52,402 nucleotides of DNA from an uncultured bacterium (lineage in GTDB: Bacteria; Actinomycetota; Actinomycetes; S36-B12; CAIYMF01): positions 1 to 52,402 of the forward strand of contig CAIYMF010000270.1 of NCBI GenBank assembly GCA_903927265.1. The letters are read 5' to 3'. The notes under the pieces were generated by a model. It was given only the letters and a program-made list of their open reading frames with translations, did not search any database and had not been told where the DNA came from. The position numbers and the translations under genes are program-made. Below are positions 22,932-31,669 of the stretch, piece after piece; position 1 is the first letter of the stretch; every line of letters begins with the position of its first letter.

Positions 22932-23009
22932 TCAGCTGCCGTTGGGGCGCTTTCCGTGGTTCGCGCCCTTCTTCTTGCGGTCCTTCTTCTTACGTCCGCG
23001 CTTGCTCAC
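22932..23009 (-). CDS. 50S ribosomal protein bL37
   Basis: A 25-aa, very basic peptide: MSKRGRKKKDRKKKGANHGK then RPNGS. The K-R-G-R-K-K-x-R-x(n)-NHGKRPN pattern matches the tiny actinobacterial ribosomal protein bL37, seen in mycobacterial ribosome structures and often missed by gene finders. GTG 23009 is preceded by GAGGAG six bases upstream. It is encoded just after rsrA, a neighbourhood I recall from other actinobacteria, and is followed by a hairpin terminator. Confidence 0.9.
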   Translation of the reverse strand: MSKRGRKKKDRKKKGANHGKRPNGS

Positions 23010-23092
23010 GGTGATCTCCTCGGTACGTTGACTTCGGACTTACATCGTCCCACGCCGGTCGAGCGCCTCGGGCACTGGGGAATGAACAGCCT

Positions 23093-23368
23093 TCAGTCGG
23101 ACTGATACCGGTAGGTGACCCGCACCTCGCTGATGCGCTGTACCACCCGCAGACGTACCTGATCAGGAGCCGGTTCGGAGCAACACGACCGCGCCACCAA
23201 CGTCTTGACCATGCGATCGAGCGCCGCCTGTGCCAGACACGGCGCGCATTCCTCGAGATGGTGCTGAATCTGCTCGCTGGTCGCGGTGTCGAGTTCAGAA
23301 TCAAGAAAGTCGTAGAGGCGCGCCAACACCTCGTCGCACGGTGTTTCGTGGGGGCGGCCGCAACTCAT
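23093..23368 (-). CDS. rsrA: zinc-binding redox-sensing anti-sigma factor, RsrA/RshA-like
   Basis: A 91-aa ZAS-family anti-sigma factor. The zinc/redox residues C11, H37, C41 and C44 (HHLEECAPC is the H-x3-C-x2-C core) are at the positions known from Streptomyces RsrA; there, oxidation joins C11 with C44, zinc leaves and SigR is freed. Further Cys residues at C3 and the CC pair near 62 also match RsrA. The start ATG 23368 overlaps the sigR stop (ATGA), so the two proteins are made in step. The role is to hold SigR under reducing conditions. Confidence 0.92.
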   Translation of the reverse strand: MSCGRPHETPCDEVLARLYDFLDSELDTATSEQIQHHLEECAPCLAQAALDRMVKTLVARSCCSEPAPDQVRLRVVQRISEVRVTYRYQSD

Positions 23369-24039
23369 GTCGCGCTGCCCGCCGAGGTGAGGAAGCCGCG
23401 CTCGATGGCGTAGTCGGTGAGCAAGTCGCGCAACTGGCGACGGCCGCGGTGCAGCCGACTCATCACGGTGCCAATCGGCGTACCCATGATGTCGGCGATT
23501 TCCTGGTACGAGAATCCCTCGACATCGGCCAAGTAGACGGCCTCGCGGAATTCTTCCGGAATCGACTGCAGGGCTTCTTTGACGTCACTGTCGGGCAGGT
23601 TGTCGAGCGCGACCGCCTCGGCCGAACGCAACCCGGTCGAGGTGTGCGACTCGGCGCGGTGCATCTGCCAGTCTTCAACGTCATCGGTTGACGACTGCAG
23701 CGGCTGACGCTGCTTTTTGCGGTAGGTGTTGATGTAGGTGTTCTGCAGAATGCGGAACAGCCACGCCTTGAGGTTGGTGCCATCGCGGTACTGGTGGAAG
23801 GCCGCGAATGCGCGCGCGAAGGCATCTTGCAGCAGGTCTTCGGCGTCTTGCTGGTTGCGCGTGAGGCGCAGGGCCGTGGCGTACAACTGGTCGAGGAAGG
23901 GGAGGGCGTCGCGCTCGAAACGAGCGGCGCGTTCTGCGTCGGTTTCACCTTCGGGGGCGCGCGTGAAGTCGACGCCTTCACCTTCACCAATCAACTCGGT
24001 GAGGCTAGCGCCGGTCTCGTCGCTTGCATCGGTTGTCAT
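23365..24039 (-). CDS. sigR: ECF sigma factor SigR/SigH, thiol-oxidative stress
   Basis: A 224-aa group 4 sigma factor. Region 2 ([20 protein letters not shown], then [20 protein letters not shown], then [20 protein letters not shown]) and region 4 ([20 protein letters not shown], then [16 protein letters not shown]) are canonical for SigR/SigH. It directs thioredoxin, mycothiol and protease genes under disulfide stress. Start ATG 24039 gives the standard product. The frame stays open upstream to ATG 24243, 21 bases after a SigR-type promoter, so a longer isoform (68 extra residues) is likely, as in Streptomyces. The stop overlaps the rsrA start. Confidence 0.93.
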   Translation of the reverse strand: MTTDASDETGASLTELIGEGEGVDFTRAPEGETDAERAARFERDALPFLDQLYATALRLTRNQQDAEDLLQDAFARAFAAFHQYRDGTNLKAWLFRILQNTYINTYRKKQRQPLQSSTDDVEDWQMHRAESHTSTGLRSAEAVALDNLPDSDVKEALQSIPEEFREAVYLADVEGFSYQEIADIMGTPIGTVMSRLHRGRRQLRDLLTDYAIERGFLTSAGSAT

Positions 24040-24263
24040 TACAGAAGAATCTACCCCGTGGGTACGACCCTCGCCTGTCGCCGGGACTCCCAACTGAGCC
24101 GTGAAGCCTGCCGCTGCCTCTCCGAGTGGGCCAAATGAGCCCGGGTCGCCCACGATTGTCTTGTCGCCCTTGACCTTCTGGTCGGCGATCGGGCTCGGGC
24201 TGATGGCGAACGGGTCACCTGACCCAGAACGGGTGGCAGTCATCGAAATCGGCACATCATCGC

Positions 24264-24290
24264 AACGACCGACGCCCCGCAATTCATTCC
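24264..24290 (-). promoter_or_regulatory. candidate SigR-dependent promoter of sigR-rsrA
   Basis: GGAAT (24290-24286) and GTT (24266-24264) with 19 bases between, close to the SigR consensus GGAAT-N18-GTT. Transcription would begin near 24257, some 14 bases before the upstream in-frame ATG at 24243 and 218 bases before ATG 24039. This gives positive autoregulation, the classic SigR loop. Confidence 0.6.
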
Positions 24291-24342
24291 CGACATTCCC
24301 GCGCTCGATCCTCGGCGCCACGCCATTTCGATTCCTACTTCA

Positions 24343-24432
24343 TTGGTCAAGAGATGCCCGTCCGGGGCTTCGTTGGTCAAGAGATGCCCGTTGAGGGCCC
24401 GTCCGGGGCTTCGTTGGTCAAGAGATGCCCGT
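24343..24432. repeat. three copies of a 19-bp direct repeat
   Basis: TTGGTCAAGAGATGCCCGT occurs at 24343, 24373 and 24414, with spacers containing CCGGGGCTTCG. The third copy includes the yedK stop codon; the others lie between yedK and the sigR promoter. It looks like local duplication of the gene's 3' end. The rest of 24040-24417 holds the SigR N-terminal extension frame and its promoter. Confidence 0.75.
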
Positions 24433-25170
24433 TAACGGCACCGGCGTGAGTAGTTCCGGGCCGTTGTTCCGAACGAAATTGACCGCCGTCGACACGGGGT
24501 AGGCGTCGAGCACGCCGTCGAGCGCAGCTTCCAGTCGCGCAACGGTTTCCGAGGGGTCAATCACCGACGGGTCGAGCCACCCGGCACGCTCGGCGGGAGG
24601 CACGAGCAGCGGCGTGCGGTCGTGAATGTGACCGAGCGCGTCGGTGGCTTCGGTCGTGAGCACCGTGGCCGTCCAGAGCCAGGCCGCCGGGTCATCATCA
24701 TCGCGGGTCGGATCGCGCCAAATTTCGTAGAGGCCGGCCATCGCGAGCACTGATCCGTCGCGAGGGTGCAGGTACCAGGGCTGCTTGAGCGGCTTGCCCG
24801 ACTTTCCGCGCGGCGCATCGGGAGAGTCGACCGCCTGCCATTCGTAATAGCCGTCAGCGGGGATGATGCAGCGTCGGCGCGCCCAGGCTTTGCGAAACGA
24901 CGGCTTCTCGGCAGCGGTTTCCAGTCGCGCGTTGGCCATTCGGTTTCCGATCGAGGGGTCCTTGGCCCACGACGGCACAAGTCCCCACCGCACCACTGCG
25001 AGTCGTCTGTGCACATGATCGTCGGAATCAGCGCGCTCGAGCACGGCGTACACCGGCTTGGTGGGTGCGACATTGAAGTCGGGCGGTAGTTCTTCGGTTG
25101 GAGGTGTGTCGACCTCGAACTCTTCGACGAGTTGGTCGGCCGACTTGGAAGCCGCGTAACGTCCGCACAT
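24418..25170 (-). CDS. yedK: HMCES/YedK (SRAP) abasic-site processing protein
   Basis: A 250-aa SRAP-domain protein that caps abasic sites in single-stranded DNA through a covalent link with its second residue. The start must be ATG 25170, which gives M-C-G-R-Y-A with the catalytic Cys2 exposed after Met removal. Other family motifs are FNVAPTKPVYAVL, RLAVVRWGLVPSWAKDPSIG, NARLETAAEKPSFRKAWARR, CIIPADGYYEW, and FAGLYE-like MAGLYEIW with a TTEA motif. The catalytic His is usually in a HDRMP-like motif; here IHDRTPLLV fits. CAGACT lies six bases before the ATG. Divergent from aroA across a 44-bp dispersed element. Confidence 0.92.
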   Translation of the reverse strand: MCGRYAASKSADQLVEEFEVDTPPTEELPPDFNVAPTKPVYAVLERADSDDHVHRRLAVVRWGLVPSWAKDPSIGNRMANARLETAAEKPSFRKAWARRRCIIPADGYYEWQAVDSPDAPRGKSGKPLKQPWYLHPRDGSVLAMAGLYEIWRDPTRDDDDPAAWLWTATVLTTEATDALGHIHDRTPLLVPPAERAGWLDPSVIDPSETVARLEAALDGVLDAYPVSTAVNFVRNNGPELLTPVPLTGIS

Positions 25171-25240
25171 GGGCAGAGTCTGACACCCGCCGGCCGATTT
25201 CCGAACGTCGGAATAGGCCGAGCGCGCCATGCTGGGGTAG

Positions 25241-25284
25241 GAAAACTGCGTCTATGCGTGCTGAATGTCCCCCCATGCGCAAAA
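25241..25284 (+). repeat. 44-bp dispersed element, copy A
   Basis: Core begins GAAAACTGCGTCTATGCGTG and ends CCCCCCATGCGCAAAA, followed by a G-rich run (GGGTAGGTTTGGGGGGTG) that leads into the aroA start. It differs from copy B at 39474-39517 by two bases and from copy C at 50548-50591 by about four, with no gaps. It sits between divergent genes. Nature unknown. Confidence 0.85.
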
Positions 25285-25299
25285 GGGTAGGTTTGGGGG

Positions 25300-26589
25300 G
25301 TGCCCTCACCGTGGAATGCGCCGCGCGCGCTCACTGCCGTGCAGACCACCGTCACCGTTCCCGGCTCGAAGTCGGTCACCAATCGCGCGCTGGTGCTCGC
25401 CGCACTCGCCGACGGCCCCTCGCGCATCGACGACGCGCTGGTCGCCCGTGATACCTCGCTGATGATCGCGGCACTGCGATCGCTCGGAACCTCCATCGAC
25501 GGCGACGCCACCTCACTCACCGTCGAGCCGGGCACCCTGCGAGGCCCGGCCACCATCGACTGCGGCCTCGCCGGAACGGTCATGCGCTTCGTTCCCGCAG
25601 TCGCCGCACTCGCCACCGGCGACATCGCATTCGACGGCGACGAACGCGCTCGCTCACGCCCCATGTCGCCGGTCATCGACGCACTGCGACAACTCGGAAC
25701 CACGGTCGACGACCACGGCACCGCGTCGCTGCCCTTCACCGTGCATGCCACCGGAAGCGTCACCGGCGACGAGGTCACCCTCGACGCCTCGGCATCGAGT
25801 CAGTTCGTCAGCGCGTTACTGCTCGCCGGCGCTCGCTACGACCACGGAATCACCGTGCGCCATCGCGGCACGGCTGTTCCGTCGATGCCGCACATCGACA
25901 TGAGTGTGGCGATGCTGCGCGAACGCGGTGTCACTGTCGACGTTGATGTCACCGATCCGTCGGCCGCCACCTGGACCGTGCATCCCGGAACCATCGCGGC
26001 TCTCGACGTTCGCGTTGAACCCGACCTTTCCAACGCCGCCCCCTTCCTCGCTGCGGCGGCCGTCACTCGCGGCCGCGTCACCATCACTGGCTGGCCGCGC
26101 ACCACCACGCAGGCCGGTGATGCGCTTCGCGCGCTGCTCGCCGACATGGGGTGCAACGTCACCCTCGACGACGGTGGGCTCACCCTCACCGGTCCCGACG
26201 AACTACTCGGCATTGACGTCGACCTACACGACGTCGGCGAACTCACCCCCGTCATCGCTGCGCTCGCAGCACTCGCCTCAACGCCCAGCACGCTGCGCGG
26301 AATCGCTCATCTGCGCGGACACGAAACTGATCGGCTCGCCGCTCTCGAACACGATCTACGCACGGTCGGCGCCGACGCAACCCAAACCGACGACGGCCTG
26401 CACATCGCGCCAGCCCCGTTGCACGGTGGCGCGTGGCTCGCCTACGACGACCACCGCATGGCCACGGCCGGCGCAGTGCTCGGACTCGTCGTCGATGGCA
26501 TCACTGTCGACGACATCGACACCACCGCGAAGACATTGCCCGACTTCCCCAGCCGCTGGGCCGCGTTGATTGGTCACGGAACCGCGTGA
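25300..26589 (+). CDS. aroA: 3-phosphoshikimate 1-carboxyvinyltransferase (EPSP synthase)
   Basis: A 429-aa enzyme joining shikimate-3-phosphate and phosphoenolpyruvate in aromatic amino acid synthesis. Motifs in order: [17 protein letters not shown] (about 21-37), [11 protein letters not shown] (the PEP-binding LNxGTAxR region, in the actinobacterial form), [49 protein letters not shown], and [14 protein letters not shown] near the C-terminus. The start is GTG 25300 inside a G-rich run belonging to the tail of the dispersed element. The last four bases overlap the rsgA start. The aroA-rsgA-hisN order beside sigR is also found in Streptomyces. Confidence 0.95.
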   Translation: MPSPWNAPRALTAVQTTVTVPGSKSVTNRALVLAALADGPSRIDDALVARDTSLMIAALRSLGTSIDGDATSLTVEPGTLRGPATIDCGLAGTVMRFVPAVAALATGDIAFDGDERARSRPMSPVIDALRQLGTTVDDHGTASLPFTVHATGSVTGDEVTLDASASSQFVSALLLAGARYDHGITVRHRGTAVPSMPHIDMSVAMLRERGVTVDVDVTDPSAATWTVHPGTIAALDVRVEPDLSNAAPFLAAAAVTRGRVTITGWPRTTTQAGDALRALLADMGCNVTLDDGGLTLTGPDELLGIDVDLHDVGELTPVIAALAALASTPSTLRGIAHLRGHETDRLAALEHDLRTVGADATQTDDGLHIAPAPLHGGAWLAYDDHRMATAGAVLGLVVDGITVDDIDTTAKTLPDFPSRWAALIGHGTA

Positions 26590-27632
26590 GTCCGCGCGGT
26601 GGCCGCAGCGGCCGCGAACTCGACGAGGATGACGTACGCGTACGCCCACAGCGCGGAAAGTCACGACCGCGGTCAAAGGATCGCCCCGATCACGCCAACG
26701 CCGAACCCGGGTACGTCGTCGCTGTCGATCGCGGCCGATTCACGTGCGTCTCGGGTGATCCGCATGACGATCGACCCGACGACGTCGAACCCACCTTGAT
26801 CATGGCGATCAAGGCCCGCGAACTTGGCCGCAAGGGCGTGGTGGTCGGCGACCGTGTGGCAATCGTGGGCGATACCAGTGGCGAAACTGATGCGCTCGCT
26901 CGCATCGTGCGCGTCGAACCGCGCGTCACGTCGTTGCGTCGCACTGCCGACGACACCGACCCCGTTGAACGCATCATCGTGGCGAACGCCGATCGCTTGG
27001 CCGTTGTAGTGTCACTGGCTGAACCTGCACCGCAACCGCGTTTGGTCGATCGCGCACTCGTTGCCGCCTACGACGCCGGACTCGAACCACTTCTCGTTCT
27101 CACCAAGAGCGACCTCGCCTCACCTGACGAACTCCTCGCCGACTACGCCGCACTCAACGTCGACACCGTGGTGTTGCAGCGCGGTTCTGATCTGGCCGAA
27201 CTACGCGCGCTGCTGCACGATCAGGTCACTGTGTTCCTCGGATCGTCGGGCGTCGGAAAATCCACGCTCGTCAACGCGCTCGTTCCCAGTGCCCAGCGGG
27301 CCACCGGTCACGTCAACGAAACCACCGGTCGCGGTCGGCACACCTCAACCTCGGCGGTCGCGCTGCCACTTCCTGGCGGCGGCTTGATCGTCGACACCCC
27401 GGGCCTTCGTTCCTTCGGTCTGGCCCATGTCGATTCCAGTCGTGTCATTGACGCCTTCCCCGAATTCACCGATGGCACCACCGACTGCCCACGTGCGTGC
27501 TCGCATGATGAGGAAGAGTGCGGCCTCGACGCCTGGGTTGCCGAGGGGCACGCCGGAACCGGTGGAGCCGAACGTCTGTCATCGCTGCGGCGAGTGTTGC
27601 GTTCACTGGCTGACGATCACGCCAACGGGTGA
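26586..27632 (+). CDS. rsgA: ribosome small-subunit biogenesis GTPase RsgA
   Basis: A 348-aa circularly permuted GTPase that helps mature the 30S subunit. An OB-fold N-terminal region with a basic tail is followed by G motifs in the permuted order: VLTKSDL (G4), [16 protein letters not shown] (G1), [13 protein letters not shown] (G2) and [12 protein letters not shown] (G3). The C-terminal zinc knuckle is present ([17 protein letters not shown]). The start is GTG 26586, overlapping the aroA stop (GTGA); readings further upstream run inside aroA. The N-terminal 40 residues are very Arg/Asp-rich. Confidence 0.94.
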   Translation: MSPRGGRSGRELDEDDVRVRPQRGKSRPRSKDRPDHANAEPGYVVAVDRGRFTCVSGDPHDDRPDDVEPTLIMAIKARELGRKGVVVGDRVAIVGDTSGETDALARIVRVEPRVTSLRRTADDTDPVERIIVANADRLAVVVSLAEPAPQPRLVDRALVAAYDAGLEPLLVLTKSDLASPDELLADYAALNVDTVVLQRGSDLAELRALLHDQVTVFLGSSGVGKSTLVNALVPSAQRATGHVNETTGRGRHTSTSAVALPLPGGGLIVDTPGLRSFGLAHVDSSRVIDAFPEFTDGTTDCPRACSHDEEECGLDAWVAEGHAGTGGAERLSSLRRVLRSLADDHANG

Positions 27633-27697
27633 AGTGCGCCCGTCGGCCACTACGACCCGATCAGATTCGCGCTGAGCTTCCTCGGTAGCGTCATACT

Positions 27698-28507
27698 GTG
27701 AACGTGCCGTGGGCAGATGATCTCGCTTTGGCGCTGCGCCTTGCAGACGCAGCCGATGCACTCACCACCGACCGTTTCCGGGCCGGCGACCTGCAGGTAG
27801 CCACCAAGCCCGACCTCACCCCTGTCACTGAGGCCGACCGCCGAACAGAATTGGCAATCCGCGCGATCCTAGAGCGTGAACGCCCCGGCGACGCGGTGCT
27901 CGGCGAGGAATTCGACGACACCGGTGACAGCGATCGACTCTGGGTCATTGATCCCATCGACGGCACTAAGAACTACGTGCGCGGAGTTCCGGTGTGGGCC
28001 ACACTGATCGCACTCGTCGTCGGTAACGAGCCCGTCGTCGGCGTGGTGAGCGCACCCGCACTCGGTCGCCGCTGGTGGGCGGCTGCTGGTAGCGGCGCCT
28101 TCACGCGTGACGTTGATGGAAGTGAACGCCTCATTCGATCCTCGGCCGTGACGCGCCTGTCCGACGCCTCATTGAGCTACAGCGACCACGAGAGGTGGGA
28201 CGACGTGGCCGCATCCGGCACCGACAGTAGCGCGGGCTTTCACACATTGCTCGACACCTGCTGGCGCAGTCGCGGCTACGGCGACTTCTGGTCGCACCTA
28301 CTGGTCGCCGAAGGAGCCGTCGACATCGCCGCTGAGCCGCACCTCAATCCCTGGGATGTCGCCGCACTCGTTCCCGTGGTGCGCGAGGCCGGTGGACTCA
28401 TCACTCGCTTCGATGGCACCCCCACATTCAGCGGAACCGGAACGACCAGCTGCGTCACCACCAACGGACACCTGCATCACGAGGTACTGGCCCTGCTTGG
28501 CCCATGA
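27698..28507 (+). CDS. hisN: histidinol-phosphatase, inositol monophosphatase family
   Basis: A 269-aa (or 267 from the second GTG) metal-dependent phosphatase. The IMPase motifs are intact: GEEFDD (metal Glu), LWVIDPIDGTKNYVRGVPVW (WxDPxDGT) and WDVAALVPVVREAGG (WDxAA). It most resembles actinobacterial HisN, which removes phosphate from histidinol phosphate, and its place after aroA-rsgA supports this. Two starts compete: GTG 27698, and GTG 27704, which has CATACT six bases upstream and fits the leaderless rule seen elsewhere here. I keep the longer one with that caveat. Confidence 0.88.
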   Translation: MNVPWADDLALALRLADAADALTTDRFRAGDLQVATKPDLTPVTEADRRTELAIRAILERERPGDAVLGEEFDDTGDSDRLWVIDPIDGTKNYVRGVPVWATLIALVVGNEPVVGVVSAPALGRRWWAAAGSGAFTRDVDGSERLIRSSAVTRLSDASLSYSDHERWDDVAASGTDSSAGFHTLLDTCWRSRGYGDFWSHLLVAEGAVDIAAEPHLNPWDVAALVPVVREAGGLITRFDGTPTFSGTGTTSCVTTNGHLHHEVLALLGP

Positions 28508-28630
28508 CTGCGCCAATGGGGCGTACCACCGTGTGACCCATATACGGCAGCAGTTTTCGGCAGTACAGTCGCAGTAGTTCGCACCCGTGACCCCGCCGAA
28601 CTCGGTGGGACCTCGGCACCGGGAGGCATC

Positions 28631-29065
28631 ATGAAGGTTTCTGCCATTCTTGATCACAAGGGCAACTTCGTTGCCTCGATCACTCCCCACTCCTCCGTGA
28701 CTGAAGCGCTACGAATGCTCGCCGTCAATGGAGTAGGAGCTCTCGTTGTCAGTGACGATGGGCAAACGATCATTGGCATCATCTCCGAGCGCGATATCGT
28801 GCGCCAACTTCATGACGACGCGGGCACTCTGACTATGCGCGTACACGAACTCATGACGCTGGCCGTGCACACCACGAAGGCCGACTGCCTCGTCGACACA
28901 CTCATGCGCGAGATGACCGACCGCCGCATCCGCCACGTTCCAGTTGTCGACGACAACGGGCACATGGTCGGCATTGTCAGCATCGGTGACGCAGTCAAGG
29001 CGCGGCTTGGCGAACTCGAGGGAGAACGCAGCGCCTTGATTGGCTACATCACTACCGGCGGGTAA
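28631..29065 (+). CDS. two-CBS-domain protein
   Basis: A 144-aa protein made of a tandem CBS pair. CBS1 is about residues 8-65 (SSVTEALRMLAVNGVGALVV, then GIISERDIVRQL) and CBS2 about 75-132 (DCLVDTLMREMTDRRIRHVP, then VVDDNGHMVGIVSIGDAVKA). Such stand-alone modules bind adenine nucleotides and regulate a partner. No catalytic domain is present. The start is ATG 28631, preceded by CGGGAGGC. The partner is not evident; neighbours are hisN and an acyltransferase. The C-terminal helix (LGELEGERSALIGYI) probably dimerises. Confidence 0.85.
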   Translation: MKVSAILDHKGNFVASITPHSSVTEALRMLAVNGVGALVVSDDGQTIIGIISERDIVRQLHDDAGTLTMRVHELMTLAVHTTKADCLVDTLMREMTDRRIRHVPVVDDNGHMVGIVSIGDAVKARLGELEGERSALIGYITTGG

Positions 29066-29132
29066 TGCGTGTGAACTAACCCCACTCTGGCAGGATCGAC
29101 TCATCGACCCTGCGAGGAGTGTCAGTACCCCC

Positions 29133-30293
29133 ATGACTGCCACCGCCCCGGCCGAGACGGGCACAGCGCCCACTCGCCGTGATCCTTACGTCGACCTGCT
29201 GCGAGCGCTCTCGCTGTGCGTCGTCGTACTGTGGCATTGGGGTTTCACGATCATCGCGTGGACCTCGCACGGCCCCGAACCCACCAGCCCCCTGCAGTGG
29301 ACCTACGGCCTCTGGCCGCTCACGTGGCTGTTCCAAGTCTTGCCGTTGTTCTTCTACGTCGGCGGGTACGCGCACCTGCGCGTGTGGGACAAGGTGCGTG
29401 CCAACGGCGGAGGCTACGGAGTGTTCGTGGCCGGTCGCGTACGCCGTCTCGTACTGCCCACTGGTGCGCTCATTGCGGTGTGGCTCGGAGTCTTCGAAGT
29501 CGTCAAGTTCATTTGGAACCCGGACTGGATGTGGCGATCGGTCATTCTCATTTTGTCGCCGCTGTGGTTCATCGGCGTCTACCTCTTACTCGTGCTGATC
29601 GCACCGGTAATGATCAACTTGCACCGCCGCTGGGGAGTTGCGGTGCTGGTCACTCTCGGCGGTATCGCCTGCCTGATCGACGTGGGTCGCTTTCACCTCG
29701 GAATCGACTGGCTTGGCTGGGTCAACTTCATCTTCGTGTTCGCGTTTTGCCATCAACTCGGATTCTTCTTCGACGACCTCGTGGCACTGCCGCGCCATGT
29801 CGCCTGGTCTCTGACTCTCGGCGGACTCTTCGGGCTCGCGGGGCTGATCTTCTCGGGTGTCTATCCGGCATCCATGGTGGGCGTGAACACCGACAAGATT
29901 TCGAACATGGGGCCACCCAACTTCACCATCATCATGTTGGTGTTATTCCAAGCAGGCGTTGCTGAACTACTCAGACCGTACGCACTGGTATGGCTGGAGA
30001 AACCTCGCGTCGGCATCTTCAACGCAATGCTCAACCGCGTCTCGTTGCCGTTGTTCCTTTTCCACACCACGGCCATGGCGTTAGTCATCCTGTTCGTCGT
30101 GATCATCTTCGGGTACCGACCACCGTCTGAACCCACACTGCTGTGGTGGGCCGAACGACCGCTATGGGTGGGCGCGGCCCTACTGATGATGGTGCCGGTG
30201 TTGTGGGTGTTCTCGCGCAAGGACCTCTGGTACGCCTTCGACTCGATCAAACTGCTGCGCGCGGATGCGCACCAGAACGAGTCGAGCTTCTAA
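29133..30293 (+). CDS. membrane acyltransferase, acyltransferase-3 family
   Basis: A 386-aa protein with about ten membrane helices. The N-terminus RRDPYVDLLRALSLCVVVLW is the family opening (xDxLRAxA.....HW), with H-W in VVVLWHWGF as the likely catalytic His, and LPLFFYVGGY as the second motif. Such enzymes O-acylate extracellular sugars, lipids or peptidoglycan. The substrate is unknown. The start is ATG 29133; AGGAG lies about 14 bases upstream, a long spacing. The stop overlaps the convergent P450 gene by four bases. Confidence 0.82.
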   Translation: MTATAPAETGTAPTRRDPYVDLLRALSLCVVVLWHWGFTIIAWTSHGPEPTSPLQWTYGLWPLTWLFQVLPLFFYVGGYAHLRVWDKVRANGGGYGVFVAGRVRRLVLPTGALIAVWLGVFEVVKFIWNPDWMWRSVILILSPLWFIGVYLLLVLIAPVMINLHRRWGVAVLVTLGGIACLIDVGRFHLGIDWLGWVNFIFVFAFCHQLGFFFDDLVALPRHVAWSLTLGGLFGLAGLIFSGVYPASMVGVNTDKISNMGPPNFTIIMLVLFQAGVAELLRPYALVWLEKPRVGIFNAMLNRVSLPLFLFHTTAMALVILFVVIIFGYRPPSEPTLLWWAERPLWVGAALLMMVPVLWVFSRKDLWYAFDSIKLLRADAHQNESSF

Positions 30294-31669
30294 CCTTCGT
30301 CAGCAACAAGGCGTCGCACTCGCATCGGCAATCCATCGCGCGGTCGCACGGTCACCAGTGGCTCAGCATGCACCGATGCAGCGTCGACACCTTCGAAAGT
30401 CCAACGACGCGCGAGTGACGACATGATGAGCGTTGCCTCAAGCAACGCAAAGTCACGGCCAATGCACATCCGCGGGCCCGAGCCGAATGGCAGATAGCCC
30501 GTGCGATTGGAGTCTGAAGCGCCCGTGCCAAGGAATCGTGACGGTTCGAACCGCTCGGGGTCGGGCCACAGATCAGGGTGCCGATGCACAATCCACGGAC
30601 TGATGATCACCAGCGCTCCCGCCGGGACCGTATGCCCGGCCAACACATCGTCTTCGTGAGCCTTGCGCGTAATCAGCCACGCCGGTGGATACAAGCGCAG
30701 CGCTTCATCAACCACCGCGCGCGCGTACGGCAGGTGAGGGAAATCGGCGAATGTCGCATCACGGTCACCCAGCACCGTCAGTGCCTCGTCACGCAGCATC
30801 GCGGCGGCATCAGGTGAGGTATCGAGCAGGTGCCACGACCACGTCAGCGCGCTGGCGACCGTCTCATGACCGGCCACCAGAAACGTGACCATCTGATTGC
30901 GCACGGGCCCACCCCCGCCGAACCCTTCGACCAGCAGATCAAGCATGTCGGGTTCACGCTCGATGCCGACCGGTCGTAAGCGCCGCTCGGCGAGCATGCG
31001 TTCAACGGCGCCGTCGAGAATTGACAAGCTGCGTCGCAGGGTGAGGTTGCCCGGCGTCGGAACCCATAGTGGCGGCGAGAGCGGGTTGCGCGCCTTGCCT
31101 ACCACCACATCGAGGGCAGCAAGAGTCGCGTGAGCAAGCGTCGCTGCATCACCGGATAAGTCGGTACCGAACAACGCCCGGCCCACCACTTCCAGCGCCG
31201 TGTGCATCATCGCGGCGTCGACATCGATCACCGTGCCGTCGGGAAGCGCACTCCATTCACCATCAAGGCGGGCACACGACACCGCCACGTGATCGGCCAC
31301 TTTCTCAACCTGCGTGGGATGAAACGCCGGTTGCACGACGCGTCGCTGCTGACGCCAGGCCTCAGTGTCGGCGGTAAGCAACCCTTCACCCGTCACCAAT
31401 GACAACGACGTGTACTGAATCGTGCGCTTGCCGTACGCGCGTTGATTCACTCGCAGCACCCGGTCAACTGCTTCGGGATCACTGATCAGATACGACGGCG
31501 GTGACGGAATCGGAAACTGCACGACATCACCGAGCTCGTGCCAGGTTTGCTCAAGGAATGCCAACGGGTTGGTGCGAATGAGTCCAAAGGCGCGCAGCAT
31601 GTCGCCGCCCTGCGGCCCGGGCGCCGTTACCGGAGTTCGGAAGTAACGCTCTGGCGGGCCCTTACTCAC
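30290..31669 (-). CDS. cytochrome P450
   Basis: A 459-aa heme monooxygenase. Landmarks: the oxygen-binding helix I motif AGHETVASALTW (about residue 253), the ExxR pair in DEALRLYPPAW, and the heme loop PFGSGPRMCIGRDFALLEAT with the proximal Cys at about residue 402. The pattern is closer to CYP102/CYP4-like or CYP197-type enzymes (class with PERF then FLG...FGSGPRxCIG) than to typical small actinobacterial CYPs. It acts on a hydrophobic substrate with an unlinked reductase; no ferredoxin gene is adjacent. The start is GTG 31669, overlapping the transporter stop (GTGA), so it is coupled to the TauE gene. Confidence 0.92.
   Translation of the reverse strand: MSKGPPERYFRTPVTAPGPQGGDMLRAFGLIRTNPLAFLEQTWHELGDVVQFPIPSPPSYLISDPEAVDRVLRVNQRAYGKRTIQYTSLSLVTGEGLLTADTEAWRQQRRVVQPAFHPTQVEKVADHVAVSCARLDGEWSALPDGTVIDVDAAMMHTALEVVGRALFGTDLSGDAATLAHATLAALDVVVGKARNPLSPPLWVPTPGNLTLRRSLSILDGAVERMLAERRLRPVGIEREPDMLDLLVEGFGGGGPVRNQMVTFLVAGHETVASALTWSWHLLDTSPDAAAMLRDEALTVLGDRDATFADFPHLPYARAVVDEALRLYPPAWLITRKAHEDDVLAGHTVPAGALVIISPWIVHRHPDLWPDPERFEPSRFLGTGASDSNRTGYLPFGSGPRMCIGRDFALLEATLIMSSLARRWTFEGVDAASVHAEPLVTVRPRDGLPMRVRRLVADEG

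Noticed and set aside
24040-24321. Start of SigR at the furthest upstream in-frame codon (24321)
   Set aside because: It lies upstream of the SigR-type promoter, so it would not be on the transcript; 24243 and 24039 are the credible starts.
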